Source: Alisma plantago-aquatica (lineage: Eukaryota > Streptophyta > Magnoliopsida > Alismatales > Alismataceae). From it: DNA of 64,000 nt. The notes below the pieces were generated by a model, which worked only from the letters and a program-made list of their open reading frames with translations, was not told the origin of the DNA and ran no database searches. Below are positions 26,184 to 39,492 of the stretch, piece by piece. Within the stretch, counting starts at the first letter, position 1. Each line of letters begins with the position of its first letter. The stretch spans positions 111,835,267-111,899,266 of the forward strand of contig OY856411.1 of NCBI GenBank assembly GCA_963693085.1, given 5' to 3'. A program made the position numbers and the translations under genes.

Positions 26184-27605
26184 TGAAAAATACTAGAGGG
26201 GGGGTGAATAGAGTTTTAAAATAATTTTAACAATTTATTTTACTCAAACAACCACAATTGAAAATTGGAAGAAGGAGACAGGTGTTTAGAGTGGTTCCAA
26301 CTTTAGCAACTACTAAAGTTGTCAGTCCACTACCCGGTTGCTTACCCAACCGGGATTTTGAAAATATTTATTTTATTACCTTCTCAAGGATTTATACAAA
26401 ATACAATACTTTCCTTTACACCCTTTGAACAACCTTCACTTGAAGTAGGTGCACCAACTTTGAGGTAGCCTTCTTGAAGTAACTCCAAGCTCCCCCTTGA
26501 AGTAGCCTTCCTCTCTAGAAGTAACCTCCCGTTGCACCAGCCTTCTGAAGTAGCTCAAAGTCACCTTCTTCACCAAGAAGATCTCCACCCTCTCCAATCA
26601 GCAGCCTCCAACCTAGGAGTAGCAAGGAGAGTACAAACGGTAATAGAGAACAAGAAAGGAAAAAGGAAATTACAACTTATCCTTTGTAGCCCAAGGATTG
26701 ATTTGCCTAGATCAAGTGTATAGATCTCCTAACCAAGTGTATGGACTTGTGATTGCAATGGGTAGGAGATACTAGCCTATAGGACACGAATTTTGAGCTA
26801 AGGAAGGAAGTAGCCAATTGTCACAATGCTCAAATTGCTCACAAACAGATTGCTCAAAGTATGCTCAAGGATTTCTCAAGTGTAACAAGTATGTTTTAGT
26901 ATCCTATGGCTTGTCCTATTTATAGGAATGGCCTAAGGATGCTTAAGGACGTTCTAGACAACTTCTAGGGGTTTCTAAGTGCTTAACTAGCCGTTAGGTA
27001 CAAGTTTGTTGCTTTAACAACGGCTAATTAATTAATTCTGCAGTTGCTGTCAGAGACCATCTCGGTCGAGGAATGGTCGACCGAGACACCTACTCGGTCG
27101 AACTTTTGTCGACCGACAGGCTCTCTGGAACAAGTGTTTTGCAACGTTTATCTCCAACTGCCAACTACCTTGTCATTTGTGTCTAACGGCTACTTTGGAT
27201 CTTTCTCGGTCGAGAAGATTGTCGATCGAGAGTGTCTCGGTCGAGGAGTTGGTCGACCGAGATTGATCATGTTTCAATGTTTCAATTTAGGCACTAATTA
27301 TATGTATGAGTGTGCAAATGTAATCCTATTTGAAGGGGATGACTTATCTAAATGTGGTGTTTAGCTAGGGAGAATCTAACGCTTGATTTACATGAAATCT
27401 AAGTACTTGTACATTATATATTTGTACAAGTTTTTACAAGGCGATTACATTTCATGAAAACATAAACATGTAAGCATATGGATTTCCCTAGTTACTTTGT
27501 CATCCACCTTAATCCTGCACACTCAAGTAGCTCGTTAGATCAATAAGAATGAAATGTTTGTCATAATCAAAACAAAGGGATTTATAGATGTCCATTTAGC
27601 CAACA
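26184..27605 (-). repeat. Sirevirus A 3' LTR
   Basis: Carries the CGGTCGA/TCGACCG palindrome cluster at 27058-27270. A TATAAATAGG box (minus strand) lies at 26925-26934. Confidence 0.9.
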
Positions 27606-27925
27606 ATCTCCCCCTTTTTGAAGATGACAAACATTTCCAAAATATAAATAACGGAAATATAAAACATATGAGTTTCATACCTGAAGATTTCCTTTTGTAG
27701 CTTTTCCTCTTGTTTATAAAATGTGTGCTTATTATTCCCCATGAATTATGGAACATGAAATCCACTTCACTAGGAAATATAGCAACTTTCAATGTAAAGC
27801 CAAGAGTTTATTTATGAAACTCATTGATTGAGTTTTTCATAATTACTAAGTTTTAGTTTTATATTTATTTCTCCCCCTTTGTCATTTCAAAAAGATATCC
27901 GTTAAGAATAAAAACTCCCCCTTAA
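27606..27925 (-). promoter_or_regulatory. Sirevirus A multiple polypurine tracts
   Basis: On the minus strand AAAAAGGGGGAGAT abuts the 3' LTR (27606-27619). Two further AAGGGGGAG copies lie near 27870-27880 and 27914-27924. Repetition of the PPT signature upstream of the 3' LTR is a known Sirevirus character. Confidence 0.85.
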
Positions 27926-27975
27926 TTAGATGTCCCATCAAATCTAATGAAAAAGATGTCCATTAAAAGTTTTTG

Positions 27976-29849
27976 TTAAGAAGCACAGATATCAAAGAAA
28001 ACATCTTCCAAAGGAGTGATAAGCAGTTGCTTCCTAATTTTGTTAAATTGATCTAGTGGAAGCGGTTTTGTAAAAATATCAGCCAATTGATCTTCCGTAT
28101 CAACATGATGAAGGGAAACATGATTCTTGGAGATATGATCCCTTAAAAAGTGATGACGGATTTCAATATGTTTAGCTTGGCTGTGTAAAATAGGATTGTG
28201 TGCTAAGTTTATAGCGCTCGTGTTGTCACAAAAAATAGGCGTAGATGAAAGAGTAAAACCATAATCGTTTAATACTTGTTGCATATAAAGCACTTGAGCA
28301 CAACAAGACCCGGCTGCCATATATTCAGCTTCACTTGTAGATAGGGCAACCGTATTTTGTTTCTTGCTAAACCAAGATATTAAAGCTCTCCCTAATAAGA
28401 AACAACCACCACTAGTACTCTTATGATCAAGTCGACAACCAGCATAATCCGCATCAGTATAAGCTTTAAAATCCAAGGATTGTCCTTTTGGATACCATAA
28501 ACCAAAACAAGTAGTGCCGGCTAGGTAACGAAGAATTCGTTTAACTGCTAGAAAATGAGAGTGCATAGGTTGTGATTGAAATCGAGCACAAAGACCAACG
28601 GAAAACATAATGTCCGGTCTAGAAGCAGTTAAGTAAAGCAAACTACCAATCATGGCTCTATATAAGGAATCATCAATAGGTTCCCCATTTTCATCCTTAT
28701 CAATTTTAATAGAAGTAGCCATAGGAGTAGTAGCATGTTTGCATTGATTCATCCCAAAACGTTTTAAGAGTTCTTTAGTATATTTTTCTTGGCTTATGAA
28801 TATTCCGGCAGGTGTTTGCTTAATTTGAAAACCAAGAAAGAAAGTTAGTTCACCCATGAGACTCATTTCAAATTCTTTTTGCATAATGTCACTGAATTGT
28901 GTGCATAATGAATCATTAGAAGCTCCAAAAATAATGGCATCAACATATATTTGCACTACTAGGAAATCAGATGTATATGCTTTGAAAAATAAAGTAGAAT
29001 CTGAATTTCCAATAGAAAAACTATTATCAAAAAGATATGTCTTGAGCCTTTCATACAAATTCCTAGGTGCTTGTTTTAAACCATAAAGTTCTTTCTTAAG
29101 TTTATAAACATAGTCACCTTTTTCCGGTATTTCAAACCAGGTGGTTGGGAAACATATACTTCTTCTTGAATGATGCCATTTAGAAATGCACTTTTTACAT
29201 CCATTTGGTAGAGTTTGATGTTTTTATGTGCAGCAATAGCTAGTAACATTCTAATAGTTTCAAGTCTAGCTACCGGTGCATACGTTTCATCAAAATCTAT
29301 TCCTTCTTGTTGATTATATCCTTGTGCTACTAACCGAGCTTTATTCCTTATTACTTCTCCTGCCTCATTTAGCTTGTTCCTAAAAACCCATTTAGTTCCT
29401 ATAATGGTTTTGTCTTGTGCTTTAGGAACTAAATCCCATACATCATTTTTAGTGAATTGATTCAATTCTTCTTGCATGGCTATTATCCAATAATCATCTT
29501 TAAGAGCTTCAGATATCTTTTTAGGTTCAATGATAGAAACAAAAGCCATGTTTGCAACATCTTTGAAGGAAGACCGAGTTTTGACTTTATCATTAGGATC
29601 TCCAATAATAAGTTCTTGAGGATGATCCTTAATAAGCCTAGGTGTAGGTTGTGGTTTAGCTTGGTGATTATTTGTAGTAACTTTCTCACTATCATTTGGT
29701 ATGTTTAAATTTTTGAATTGATTAGTGAGATCTATGATTTCTAGATTTTCAGATTTGGTCTCTTCATGAAAAGAAACATGAATAGATTCCTCAACTTTTC
29801 TAGAGATAGTGTTATATACTCTAAAAGCTTTGCTAGAAGTGGAATATCC
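27976..29849 (-). pseudogene. pol: Sirevirus A reverse transcriptase-RNase H
   Basis: The RT N-terminal half (to ~29140) is in the integrase frame; a frameshift near 29140 (around the PPGFE motif) moves the rest to another frame, open from 29058 to 27976. The catalytic box reads YVDA (28936-28947) instead of YVDD, so the second Asp is lost and polymerase activity should be abolished. RNase H is complete (ADYAG, SEAEY, CDN and IEIRHHF motifs). The ORF ends ~50 bp before the first polypurine-like tract, so there is no env-like ORF here. Confidence 0.9.
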
Positions 29850-31067
29850 CTAAAAGAATGCTTTGTGTGATTTAGAGTCAAACTTATCTCTATCATCTTT
29901 GGTATTTAAAATATAGCATGTGGAGCCAAAAGTATGAAAATAGTCAACTCTAGGTTTCTTAGAATGTATTATTTCATATGGAGTTTTCTTCAAGTGAGAG
30001 TGAATAGTTACTCTATTTAATACATAGCATGCAGTGTTTACAGCTTCAACCCAAAAGGTTTTGGGTGTGTTGTGTTCGAGCATCATAGTTCTAGCCATTT
30101 CTTGTAGTGATCGATTTTTTCTTTCGACTATACCATTTTGTTGTGGGGTGCGTGGAGCAGAAAAATTATGAGTGTACCCTTGAGATGTACAAAATTCCTC
30201 AAATGTATGATTTTCAAATTCTCCACCATGATCACTTCTAATGGTACATATTTTGCTTTGTAATAGATTTTCAATCTTGGAACAAAATTGTATAAAAACA
30301 TGAATAGTATCATCTTTAGTTGCAATAAAGTGTACCCATGTGTATCTACTATAATCATCAACAATAACAAAACAGTATCTTTTACCACCAATAGATTGTG
30401 TCCTCATGGGTCCAAATAAATCCATATGAATTAATTCTAAGGACCTACTGGTGCTAAGTACATGTTTTGGTTTAAAAGAGGTTTTGGTTTGCTTTCCCAT
30501 TGTGCATGGTTCACAGTTTTCAACTTGATCAAAAGATAAAGTAGGCAATCCACGAACAAGATCATATTTCACTAACTTTTTAATAACATGTGAACTAGCA
30601 TGTCCTAGCTTTTTATGCCATAGTTGTAAGGTATTTTCATTTGCAAGCAAGCATTTTCCCACTACTGATTTCATAGAGTTAGGTTTAAGGATATAAAGAT
30701 TTCCAACTCTATTTCCTTCATAAACAACATTTGTAGTGTTTTCTATCAATAACTTGCAGCAAGTTTTGTTAAATAACACATCATAACCACTATCACATAA
30801 TTGACTAACACTTATCAAATTATGGTGCAAACCATCAACTAGTAGAACATTCTTTATTTCGAGGTTTGTACCAACATTACCTATTCCAACGATTTTTCCC
30901 TTACCATTGTCTCCAAAGGTGACCGATCCACTTTTCTTTTCTTCAAAGGTTTGAAATGCATCCTTGTTCCCGGTCATATGTTTGGAACATCCACTGTCAA
31001 CCACCCATTCCTGCATTAAAATGTAGATTTTGGTACCCATGTGATGGTCCGATATGGTTAGAATCAT
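29850..31067 (-). pseudogene. pol: Sirevirus A protease-integrase
   Basis: The aspartic protease motif is VVDSGCSKHMTG (~30970-31005). Integrase follows: zinc-binding H...H...CEPC, then catalytic D (HMDLFGP), D (RSDHGGEF) and E (GIVERKNR), all present. The frame ends in a single TAA at 29850-29852, after which the same frame continues into RT. A TGCAG|G sequence directly before the protease motif resembles a splice acceptor. The gag stop lies ~450 bp upstream, and the spacer between holds palindrome repeats. Confidence 0.9.
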
Positions 31068-31102
31068 TTAAGTACAAACTTATATAAGAGTTATGAATCA
31101 GA

Positions 31103-31325
31103 AATCCAGTCGGTCGACAATTGTTTGACCGACATCTGTCTCGGTCGACTAATTGTCGATCGAGAAGATTACTGTATTACAAGCAAAGAAACACAGAAAT
31201 TTAGCTCGGTTGACCAATTTTCGACCGAAATAATTGCTGTAAATTTTGATATGTTACAGACATCCGGTCGGTCGACAATACTTCGACCGATTAATGGTTC
31301 GGTCGACAATACTTCGACCGACTAA
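31103..31325. repeat. TCGGTCGAC palindrome cluster in gag-pol spacer of Sirevirus A
   Basis: Eight or more CGGTCGAC/TCGACCG/TTCGACCGA motifs in ~220 bp, of the same type as in the LTR of this element but in the internal non-coding spacer between gag stop and protease. Confidence 0.85.
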
Positions 31326-31456
31326 GTTTCTGTTTCAGTACAACAATGCAGAAAATTAACAATATGCATGAAATCTTTTGTTTAGTTGAGATAAGACAAT
31401 ATAAATAGCAAGATGGAGCGTTTGGCCATATCTCAACTAAATTCCATTTGACTCTA

Positions 31457-33166
31457 CTAAGTTTGAGGTTTTGGGACCCAAACTAATTCGGAATCCTTAG
31501 TTTTATAAAGGCATAAAAAGGAATAGTGTCCAAGACGTAAACAAAAATGGCAAGTAATAGAATCAACTTCATTTCTCTTTCTAGCCATTGTGTTCTTGGG
31601 TACAAACATTGTTTGAGTTCTTTTGGGTTGATTTTTCTTTGGAGCATATCCCAAACCTTTTCTTCCGTTGAAAACTGTACCAATGCTTAGAATGTTATCA
31701 AGTATATCTTTTCTTCTTAACTCATAAAGTTCTCTTTGCAGCTGAGCAATATCATTCATCTTCTTGTGTAGATCATTTCTTGCTTGATCTAAATCAGATA
31801 ACAATGAATCTCTTTCTTTTGTAACATTATCATAGTCTAGATGGTTACACAAAATAGGTTGAGTCTGAAAATCTTTTAGTTTAGCTAACAAGTCAGTCTT
31901 TTCAGAGAGAAGATCAACATTTTTTTCTAAAGTGAGTAGCTTTCTAGTGTAATCATCTAAAGATTTTTTTAAAGACAAATTCTCAAGATCAATGTTATTC
32001 TTTTCAGAAGAAAGATTATCTAATTTAGCAATTAGCTCATCATTTGATTTGATAACCTTCTTTAGTTTCTTCTTGACATCAACATACTTATCATGAATTT
32101 CTTGTAGACTAGTAACTAACTCTTCTTTAGGAAGATCAAGTAGGCTTACCTCTTGAGAGTCTTCATCATCTTCTCTTGCCATTAGGAAATCCACCGTTTC
32201 TTCTCCGCTTTCACTGTCACTTGACTCGTCCCATGCAACTTTATAGGCTTTTTCTCCCTTCTTCTTGTGTGAGCTTTTCTTTCCTTTCTTTTCTTTAGGA
32301 CATTCATTTTTGAAATGCCCTTTCTTCCCACATTCAAAGCACCTAGGAGGGGTAGAAGAAGAGCTGGAAATTTTGTTAGATTTAAATCTTTTGTATTTCT
32401 TACCGTTGACGATCAAGGCTTCTTCTCCTTCTTCTTCACTTGACTCCTCACTTTCTTGTGTGACGACTTTTGAAGCTTTTAGAGCCACATCCTTCTTCTT
32501 TCCTTACTGAAGTTCACGTGCTCTTCTTTCCTCCTCTTCTAGGGTTGCTTCATGAGCTTCTAGGTTGCCAATAAGTTGCTCCATTTTCAGTCGAGTGAGG
32601 TCGTTTGCTTCTTCAATGGCTATCACCTTTGGCTTATATTTTGGAGGGAGTGATCAAAGGATTTTTGATACCTGATCTTCTTCAAGGATAGGTTTTCCTA
32701 GGGCACTTAAACCATTAACAATAGTAGAAAATTTTGCAAACATTTCACTAATAGATTCATCAGGATCCATACGAAAGTGTTCAAACTTTTGTTTAAACAT
32801 GCTAATTTTGGAATTTTTGACTTGGACTGTTCCTTCATAGGTTATGGATAGTCTATGCCAAATATCATAGGCTGTGTCACAATTAGATATTCTATTAAAT
32901 TCTCCTACCGATATAGAACAATATAAAATGCTTTAACCTTTTGCATTCATTTGAGCTAGCTTTACCGTATTTGCATCCCATTCTGCAAATTGAGTTTGAG
33001 GGAGCTCATATGGGGTTGACACCATTCTCCATAAGTCCCAATTGATGCCTTGGAAGTAGAACTGCATCCTTCTCTTCCAATATTGGTAGTTTGTTCCATC
33101 GAACGCTGGAGGCCTAGCAACAAGTGTCCCTTCGAGGTTAAGGTTGTTGAGCACTCCATCACCCAT
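31457..33166 (-). pseudogene. gag: Sirevirus A gag (three in-frame stops)
   Basis: The particle protein starts at ATG 33166 (MGDGVLNNLNLEG) and stays in one frame to the stop at 31457, interrupted by stops at 32933, ~32654 and ~32504; the middle one fits CGA to TGA. Order: N-terminal copia gag core (FDGTNYQYWKRRMQ), zinc knuckle CFECGKKGHFKNEC (32300-32341), acidic/Lys-rich linker, ~150-residue coiled coil, then a second knuckle CHFCLRLGHYSFLC (~31508-31549) and the WVPK tail. The coiled coil and second knuckle are typical of Sirevirus gag. Confidence 0.88.
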
Positions 33167-33200
33167 TTCTTCAAGACCTTGTTAGGGTTCCTTGAAGCCT

Positions 33201-33212
33201 GCTCTGATACCA
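33201..33212 (-). promoter_or_regulatory. Sirevirus A primer binding site (tRNA-iMet)
   Basis: TGGTATCAGAGC on the minus strand, two bases from the LTR end; an exact match to the usual plant copia PBS. Confidence 0.92.
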
Positions 33213-33214
33213 AT

Positions 33215-34635
33215 TGAAAAACACTAGAGGGGGGTGAATAGAGTTTTAAAATAATTTTAACAATTTATTTTACTCAAACAACCACAATTGAAAATTGGAA
33301 GAAGGAGACAGGTGTTTAGAGTGGTTCCAACTTTAGCAACTACTAAAGTTGTCAGTCCACTACCCGGTTGCTTACCCAACCGGGATTTTGAAAGTATTTA
33401 TTTTATTACCTTCTCAAGGATTTATACAAAATACAATACTTTCCTTTACACCCTTTGAACATCCTTCACTTGAAGTAGGTGCACCAACTTTGAGGTAGCC
33501 TTCTTGAAGTAACTCCAAGCTCCCCCTTGAAGTAGCCTTCCTCTATAGAAGTAACCTCCCGTTGCACCAGCCTTCTGAAGTACCTCAAAGTCACCTTCTT
33601 CACCAAGAAGATCTCCACCCTCTCCAATCAGCAGCCTCCAACCTAGGAGTAGCAAGGAGAGTACAAACGGTAATAGAGAACAAGAAAGGAAAAAGGAAAT
33701 TACAACTTATCCTTTGTAGCCCAAGGCTTGATTTGCCTAGATCAAGCGTATAGATCTTCTATCCAAGTGTATGGACTTTTGATTGCAGTGGGTAGGAGAT
33801 ACTAGCCTATAGGACATGAATTTTGAGCTAAGGAAGGAAGTAGCCAATTGTCACAATGCTCAAATTGCTCACAAACAGATTGCTCAAAGTATGCTCAAGG
33901 ATTTCTCAAGTGTAACAAGTATGTTTTAGTGTCCTATGGCTTGTCCTATTTATAGGAATGGCCTAAGGATGCTTAAGGACGTTCTAGACAACTTCTAGGG
34001 GTTTCTAAGTGCTTAACTAGCCGTTAGGTACAAGTTTGTTGCTTTAACAACGGCTAATTAATTAATTTTGCAGTTGCTGTCAGAGACCATCTCGGTCGAG
34101 GAATGGTCGACCGAGACACCTACTCGGTCGAACTTTTGTCGACCGACAGGCTCTCTGGAACAAGTGTTTTGCAACGTTTATCTCCAACTGCCAACTACCT
34201 TGTCAGTTGTGTCTAACGGCTACTTTGGATCTTTCTCAGTCGAGAAGATTGTCAACCGAGAGTGTCTCGGTCGAGGAGTTGGTCGACCGAGATTGATCCT
34301 GTTTCAATGTTTCAATTTAGGCACTAATTATATGTATGAGTGTGCAAATGTAATCCTATTTGAAGGGGATGACTTATCTAAATGTGGTGTTTAGCTAGGG
34401 AGAATCTAACGCTTGATTTACATGAAATCTAAGTACTTGTACATTATATATTTGTACAAGTTTTTACAAGGTGATTACATTTCATGAAAATATAAACATG
34501 TAAGCATATGGATTTCCCTAGTTACTTTGTCATCCACCTTAATCCTGCACACTCAAGTAGCTCGTTAGATCAATAAGAATGAAATGTTTGTCATAATCAA
34601 AACAAAGGGATTTATAGATGTCCATTTAGCCAACA
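33215..34635 (-). repeat. Sirevirus A 5' LTR
   Basis: A TATAAATAGG box (minus strand) at 33945-33954 is the likely promoter for the element RNA. The palindrome cluster is at 34088-34300, upstream of the TATA box in the direction of transcription. Confidence 0.9.
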
Positions 34636-34870
34636 TATATATGTATGTATGTGTATATATATGTATGTATATATATATGTATGTATATATATGTATATGT
34701 GTATATATATTTTTATATATATATATATTTGTGTGTGTATGTATATATACGGATTGTCTTCACTGTCCTTAATTATATTACCCGTGGATGGAGGCATGGT
34801 GGCTTACTTGTAAATACTAGCAACTTTGCTAATTCCAGTGATATTCGGTTCTGTAAATAAGTCGATGCAC
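34636..34870. repeat. (AT)/(GTAT) microsatellite and short unique stretch
   Basis: 34636-34750 is microsatellite, the original insertion site of Sirevirus A. 34751-34870 has no recognised feature. Confidence 0.9.
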
Positions 34871-34879
34871 GCGTGCATA

Positions 34880-35160
34880 CCTCTTCCTCCGACTTGATTT
34901 CGCCGGACGCAGTTGACACACTCCCAGACGAGATCACGCGATGCGATTCTCGGACAGATCTAATGCTTGGAGAGAGGTCAGGTTTTCAATCGAGTTGGGG
35001 ATCTGGCCTAATAGTTGGTTCCTGTACAGGTACACGGTCTCCAGCTTCGTTAGTCTTCCTAGTTCTGACGGGATCGGTCCTGATAGCTTCCCCTCGGCCA
35101 TGTTGATGTACCGGAGCCCGCTGATGTTGCTGAGCGCATCACTGCCACCCAACGGTCACC
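34880..35160 (-). pseudogene. LRR receptor-like kinase gene fragment
   Basis: The minus-strand frame (35152-34934) encodes about three plant-type leucine-rich repeats: GLRYINMAEGKLSGPIPSEL, LETVYLYRNQLLGQIPNSI and LQALDLSENRIA, matching the LxxLxLxxNxLxGxIP consensus. The family would normally be a plasma-membrane receptor kinase of ~1000 residues; here no signal peptide, transmembrane segment or kinase is present. GC is much higher than in the flanks. Most likely a captured or relic exon piece. Confidence 0.75.
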
Positions 35161-35337
35161 TTGTCGTCTAGGGATTGGGGAATAACTGATGCCGGAGATA
35201 ACCTCACTGAGCCCACGGTGCTGGCATGTGCATCCAGGGACACCTGACAACACTGGCGGTGGAATGGCCCAGGCAAGGTGGTTGGGGACGGCGCAGCTCC
35301 ATACCCTTTGGAGCCAAATGATTCAGTCAGAGTTCCC

Positions 35338-35870
35338 CCTACGGACCCCTATTCCCCCTATGGCTTCCTAGCAGATGGGAGCCAGGTGCTCCACCATCCG
35401 TGACATCAGCTCCTTGGCTAAGGCCATGACGATGAGCATCCCGCAGGAGCCCAACCCGTCCCCTGCCGCCTGATTCCTTGAAGAGGAAGACGGCAACAGT
35501 GCGGCTTCTCCGAGACACCACTTCCTAGACAACTGCCACATGTGCGGGAGGTACCTCAGGAGGAACTGGGGCATATACATGTACAAGGGAGACATGTCGT
35601 TCTGCTTCGAGGACTGCCAAGAAGAGCAGGTTTGGATCGACGAGCTATAGGAGAGGACAAACAGGAGGAGGAGGGCCAAGGCCGTTGCGGCCTCGGGGTC
35701 GGTTTCGGCACAGGTCGAGACCAGGGCGGATGTCATGGCGGTGGGAGCTTTATAGTAGTACTTGCCAGCAATGAGGATTATTTCTGGCAAGTCAACCAAC
35801 CGCAGACCTTGTCATTCTTCCTCCTTCAAGATGGGGCTTCTAATGCCTTGCTTGGCAGTAAATTAGATTG
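35338..35870 (+). pseudogene. FCS-like zinc finger (FLZ, DUF581) gene fragment
   Basis: In the plus frame, 35521-35648 reads FLDNCHMCGRYLRRNWGI followed by YMYKGDMSFCFEDC and EEQVWIDE. This is the FLZ signature: CxxC, IYMYKGD, FCxxxC. The usual FCS has become FCF. Known FLZ proteins bind SnRK1 kinase subunits. In-frame stops lie upstream (TGA ~35470) and directly after the domain (TAG 35648), and no start is apparent. GC-rich third positions contrast with neighbours. The adjacent LRR piece points the other way, so the two did not come from one gene. Confidence 0.78.
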
Positions 35871-36700
35871 ACTGCTAGGTGTTTGATTTTATTCCTGACC
35901 AATGTGGAGGGTAGGAAATAGGCTTGCCCTGTATATGTAGTTCTTACTTAGTTTTGCAACATTAGACTGACTTCCACAACATTGTCTGCATTTCTTTTTT
36001 AATAGCTAAACTGACGTGTAGCTGTAGAAAATCTATCTTGTCTATCTCAATGCAAGTGTAGCTATCATCAATGTCGTTCAAGGACCAACCAACAAGGGAA
36101 CGACCCCTGAAATCAAAGGGATTGCCAAGCTATTGTTCTGAGTTTTTTGGGTGTCGTGTTTGTGTTGTAAATATATTGCTTGTATTCTTTCTCTATGCGA
36201 TGTTAATCTGCTATCTTATAGGCACATCCTTGTTTGGATCGATTCACTTGGTGGAGTAAATAAAATTGTGTGGAATGTGCTCCAATATCCATGTCGTCTT
36301 CTTCACCTCTCGTTCTTTCTTATTTGTAATTATGTGTTTCTGCTATCTCGTCCTCTATTTACTTATCTATTGGATGAACGTAATCCGATTGCAAACTGAA
36401 ACAAGAGAAACTAACGGCAAATAAATTAATCTGATTGCAAACTGAAACAAGGGATGGGGATGAGGACGCCTAGTTAAATAAGGGATGGGGATGAGGATGA
36501 CTAGTTAAATAGAGACGAATCAGAAATAGCTGCAACCACAATGGAGCAGTAGATAAGAGATGGCAGAGGAGGTTGGGGCTGTAGGAGGAACAAATCATCA
36601 TAATAATAACAATTGTTATTCAGAGGTCTATTCTGGTCATGTTGATACACCTCCATGCTTCAAACTTCATCTCCTATAGACACAATAATGAAACAAATAG
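35871..36700. other. Non-coding stretch, no gene recognised
   Basis: AT-rich sequence after the FLZ fragment. A 62-codon frame at 36071-36259 has no known domain. A ~32-bp direct duplication (AAGGGATGGGGATGAGGA...) lies at 36451-36510. It may be 3' flank carried along with the gene fragment. Confidence 0.5.
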
Positions 36701-36739
36701 AACTGAAAGTAAATATGAAGAAAGTAACTAGCTTCCTCT

Positions 36740-38110
36740 TCTTTGCTTCCAAATCAAAATAATAATACATATGAATAATCTGTAAGGTGAGTATACATTT
36801 TGTAATCCATACACAGAAACTATAATCTTAGAGAACAAATTGTCAAATTGTAAGGTGGGTGTGTATTTTGTAACATACATAAAAAAATTGTAACATGTCA
36901 GAATAAATTGTAAGGTCGATAGACATTTTGTAATATATATATTCAAAAGGGTCATTCATTCGCTGCATCTATTTTGTAATAGGAAGATACATATTTGTAA
37001 TGAGACATGCAACGTTTGTAATGAGATGACCAAATTTGTAATATAAACACTCATTTTGTATTACTACGTTATTTCTGTTACAAATATCATTTTTACTTGA
37101 TCTCTGCACAAGGCTATCACCATGAGTCACGTGCATCGGCAGTGCTACTGACTGTGTCGGAGCCTGGGGCGGCAGCGAATGATAAACTATAGACGGGAGG
37201 GGGATCAAATTGCGCTTGGATTGGGTTTCTTTTGTTATATATTTGTAATGTATTTTGATACAAAAATTTCATACCAACCCCCAAAATGTAATGATTTCAG
37301 TCACATTGTAATAGGCAAGAGCCAACTGTAATGTAGGTGATAATTTTGTAATATAGATACTCATATTATAATAAGCATGTGACATTTGTAATATGGGCAG
37401 TCACATTGTAATAGGCAAGACATAATTGTAATGTATGTGACATTTATGTAATATGAATAGTCATATTATAATAAGCAAGTGCCATATCTCATATGGACAG
37501 TCATTGTAATAGGCAAGAGCAAACTATAATGTAGGAGATAGTTTTACAATACGCATACTCATATTGTAATAAGCAAGTGCCATCTGTAATATGGACAGTC
37601 ACATTGTAATAGGCAAGAGCCAACCGTAATGCAAGTGACAGTTTTGTAATATGGATACTCATATTGTAATAAGCAAGTGTCATATATAATATGGACAGTC
37701 GCATTGTAATAGACAACAACCAACCGTAATGTAGGTGACAGTCTTATAATATGGATAATCATATTGTAATAAGCAAGTGTCCTATGTAATATGGACATTC
37801 ACATTGTAATAGGCAAGAACCAATTGTAATGTAGGTGATAGTTTTATAATATGGATAGTCATATTGTAATAAGAAAGTATCATTTGTCATATGGACAATC
37901 AAATATAATATGGAAGAGTCAACCGTAATGTAGGTGAACGTTTGTAATATGGATAGTCATATTGTAATAAGCAAGTGTCATCTGTAATATGGATAGTCAC
38001 ATTGTAATAGGCAAGAGCCAATAGTCATGTAAGTGACACTTTTGTAATATGGATACTCATATTGTAATAATCAAGTGTCATCTGTAATATGGACTTATTA
38101 TTCTATCATG
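36740..38110. repeat. TTGTAAT-rich array with a higher-order unit of ~115-120 bp
   Basis: The heptamer TTGTAAT or TTGTAAC/G recurs roughly every 20-30 bp, dozens of times. From ~37290 to 38100 it is organised in degenerate tandem units containing ATTGTAATAGGCAAGAGCCA, AATGTAGGTGACAG and ATTGTAATAAGCAAGTGTCA in order. Minus-strand ORFs over it are by-products. It resembles a minisatellite or the subterminal repeat zone of a DNA transposon; no TIR was found. Confidence 0.75.
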
Positions 38111-39394
<1,284 letters not shown>

Positions 39395-39492
39395 CTTGAA
39401 CCTTTTGAAATTTTTTTTATATAAAGGTCATTAAAGGCGAGACTAATTCTCTTGCAGATTTCCTATCAAGAGAATATAATGGAGCAAGTTGA
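39395..39492 (+). pseudogene. Caulimovirid pol C-terminus (RNase H tail)
   Basis: The frame at 39427-39492 has the conserved end of a caulimovirid RNase H domain ([14 protein letters not shown]) and stops at TGA 39490. A frameshift separates it from ~30 further bases of probable RNase H before the microsatellite. Its stop overlaps the next ATG (39479) by 14 bases, a compact viral arrangement. Confidence 0.75.

Larger units (their letters stand above)
26184..34635 (-). mobile_element. Sirevirus A (Ty1/copia), 8.45 kb, nearly complete
   Basis: The left LTR is 26184-27605 and the right LTR 33215-34635, with TGTTGG...TTTTTCA ends on the minus strand and TSD TATAT in an (AT)n tract. Order on the minus strand: LTR, PBS, gag, PR, INT, RT, RNase H, repeated polypurine tracts, LTR. 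Repeated PPTs and a gag with a second C-terminal CCHC knuckle are Sirevirus traits. The LTRs differ at about two dozen sites by eye, so insertion is fairly recent. The element is dead: gag stops, a stop and a frameshift in pol, and a lost RT catalytic Asp. Confidence 0.9.

Noticed and set aside
36740..38110. CRISPR-like repeat-spacer array
   Set aside because: Repeats are too short, degenerate and irregular, and the DNA is plant nuclear.
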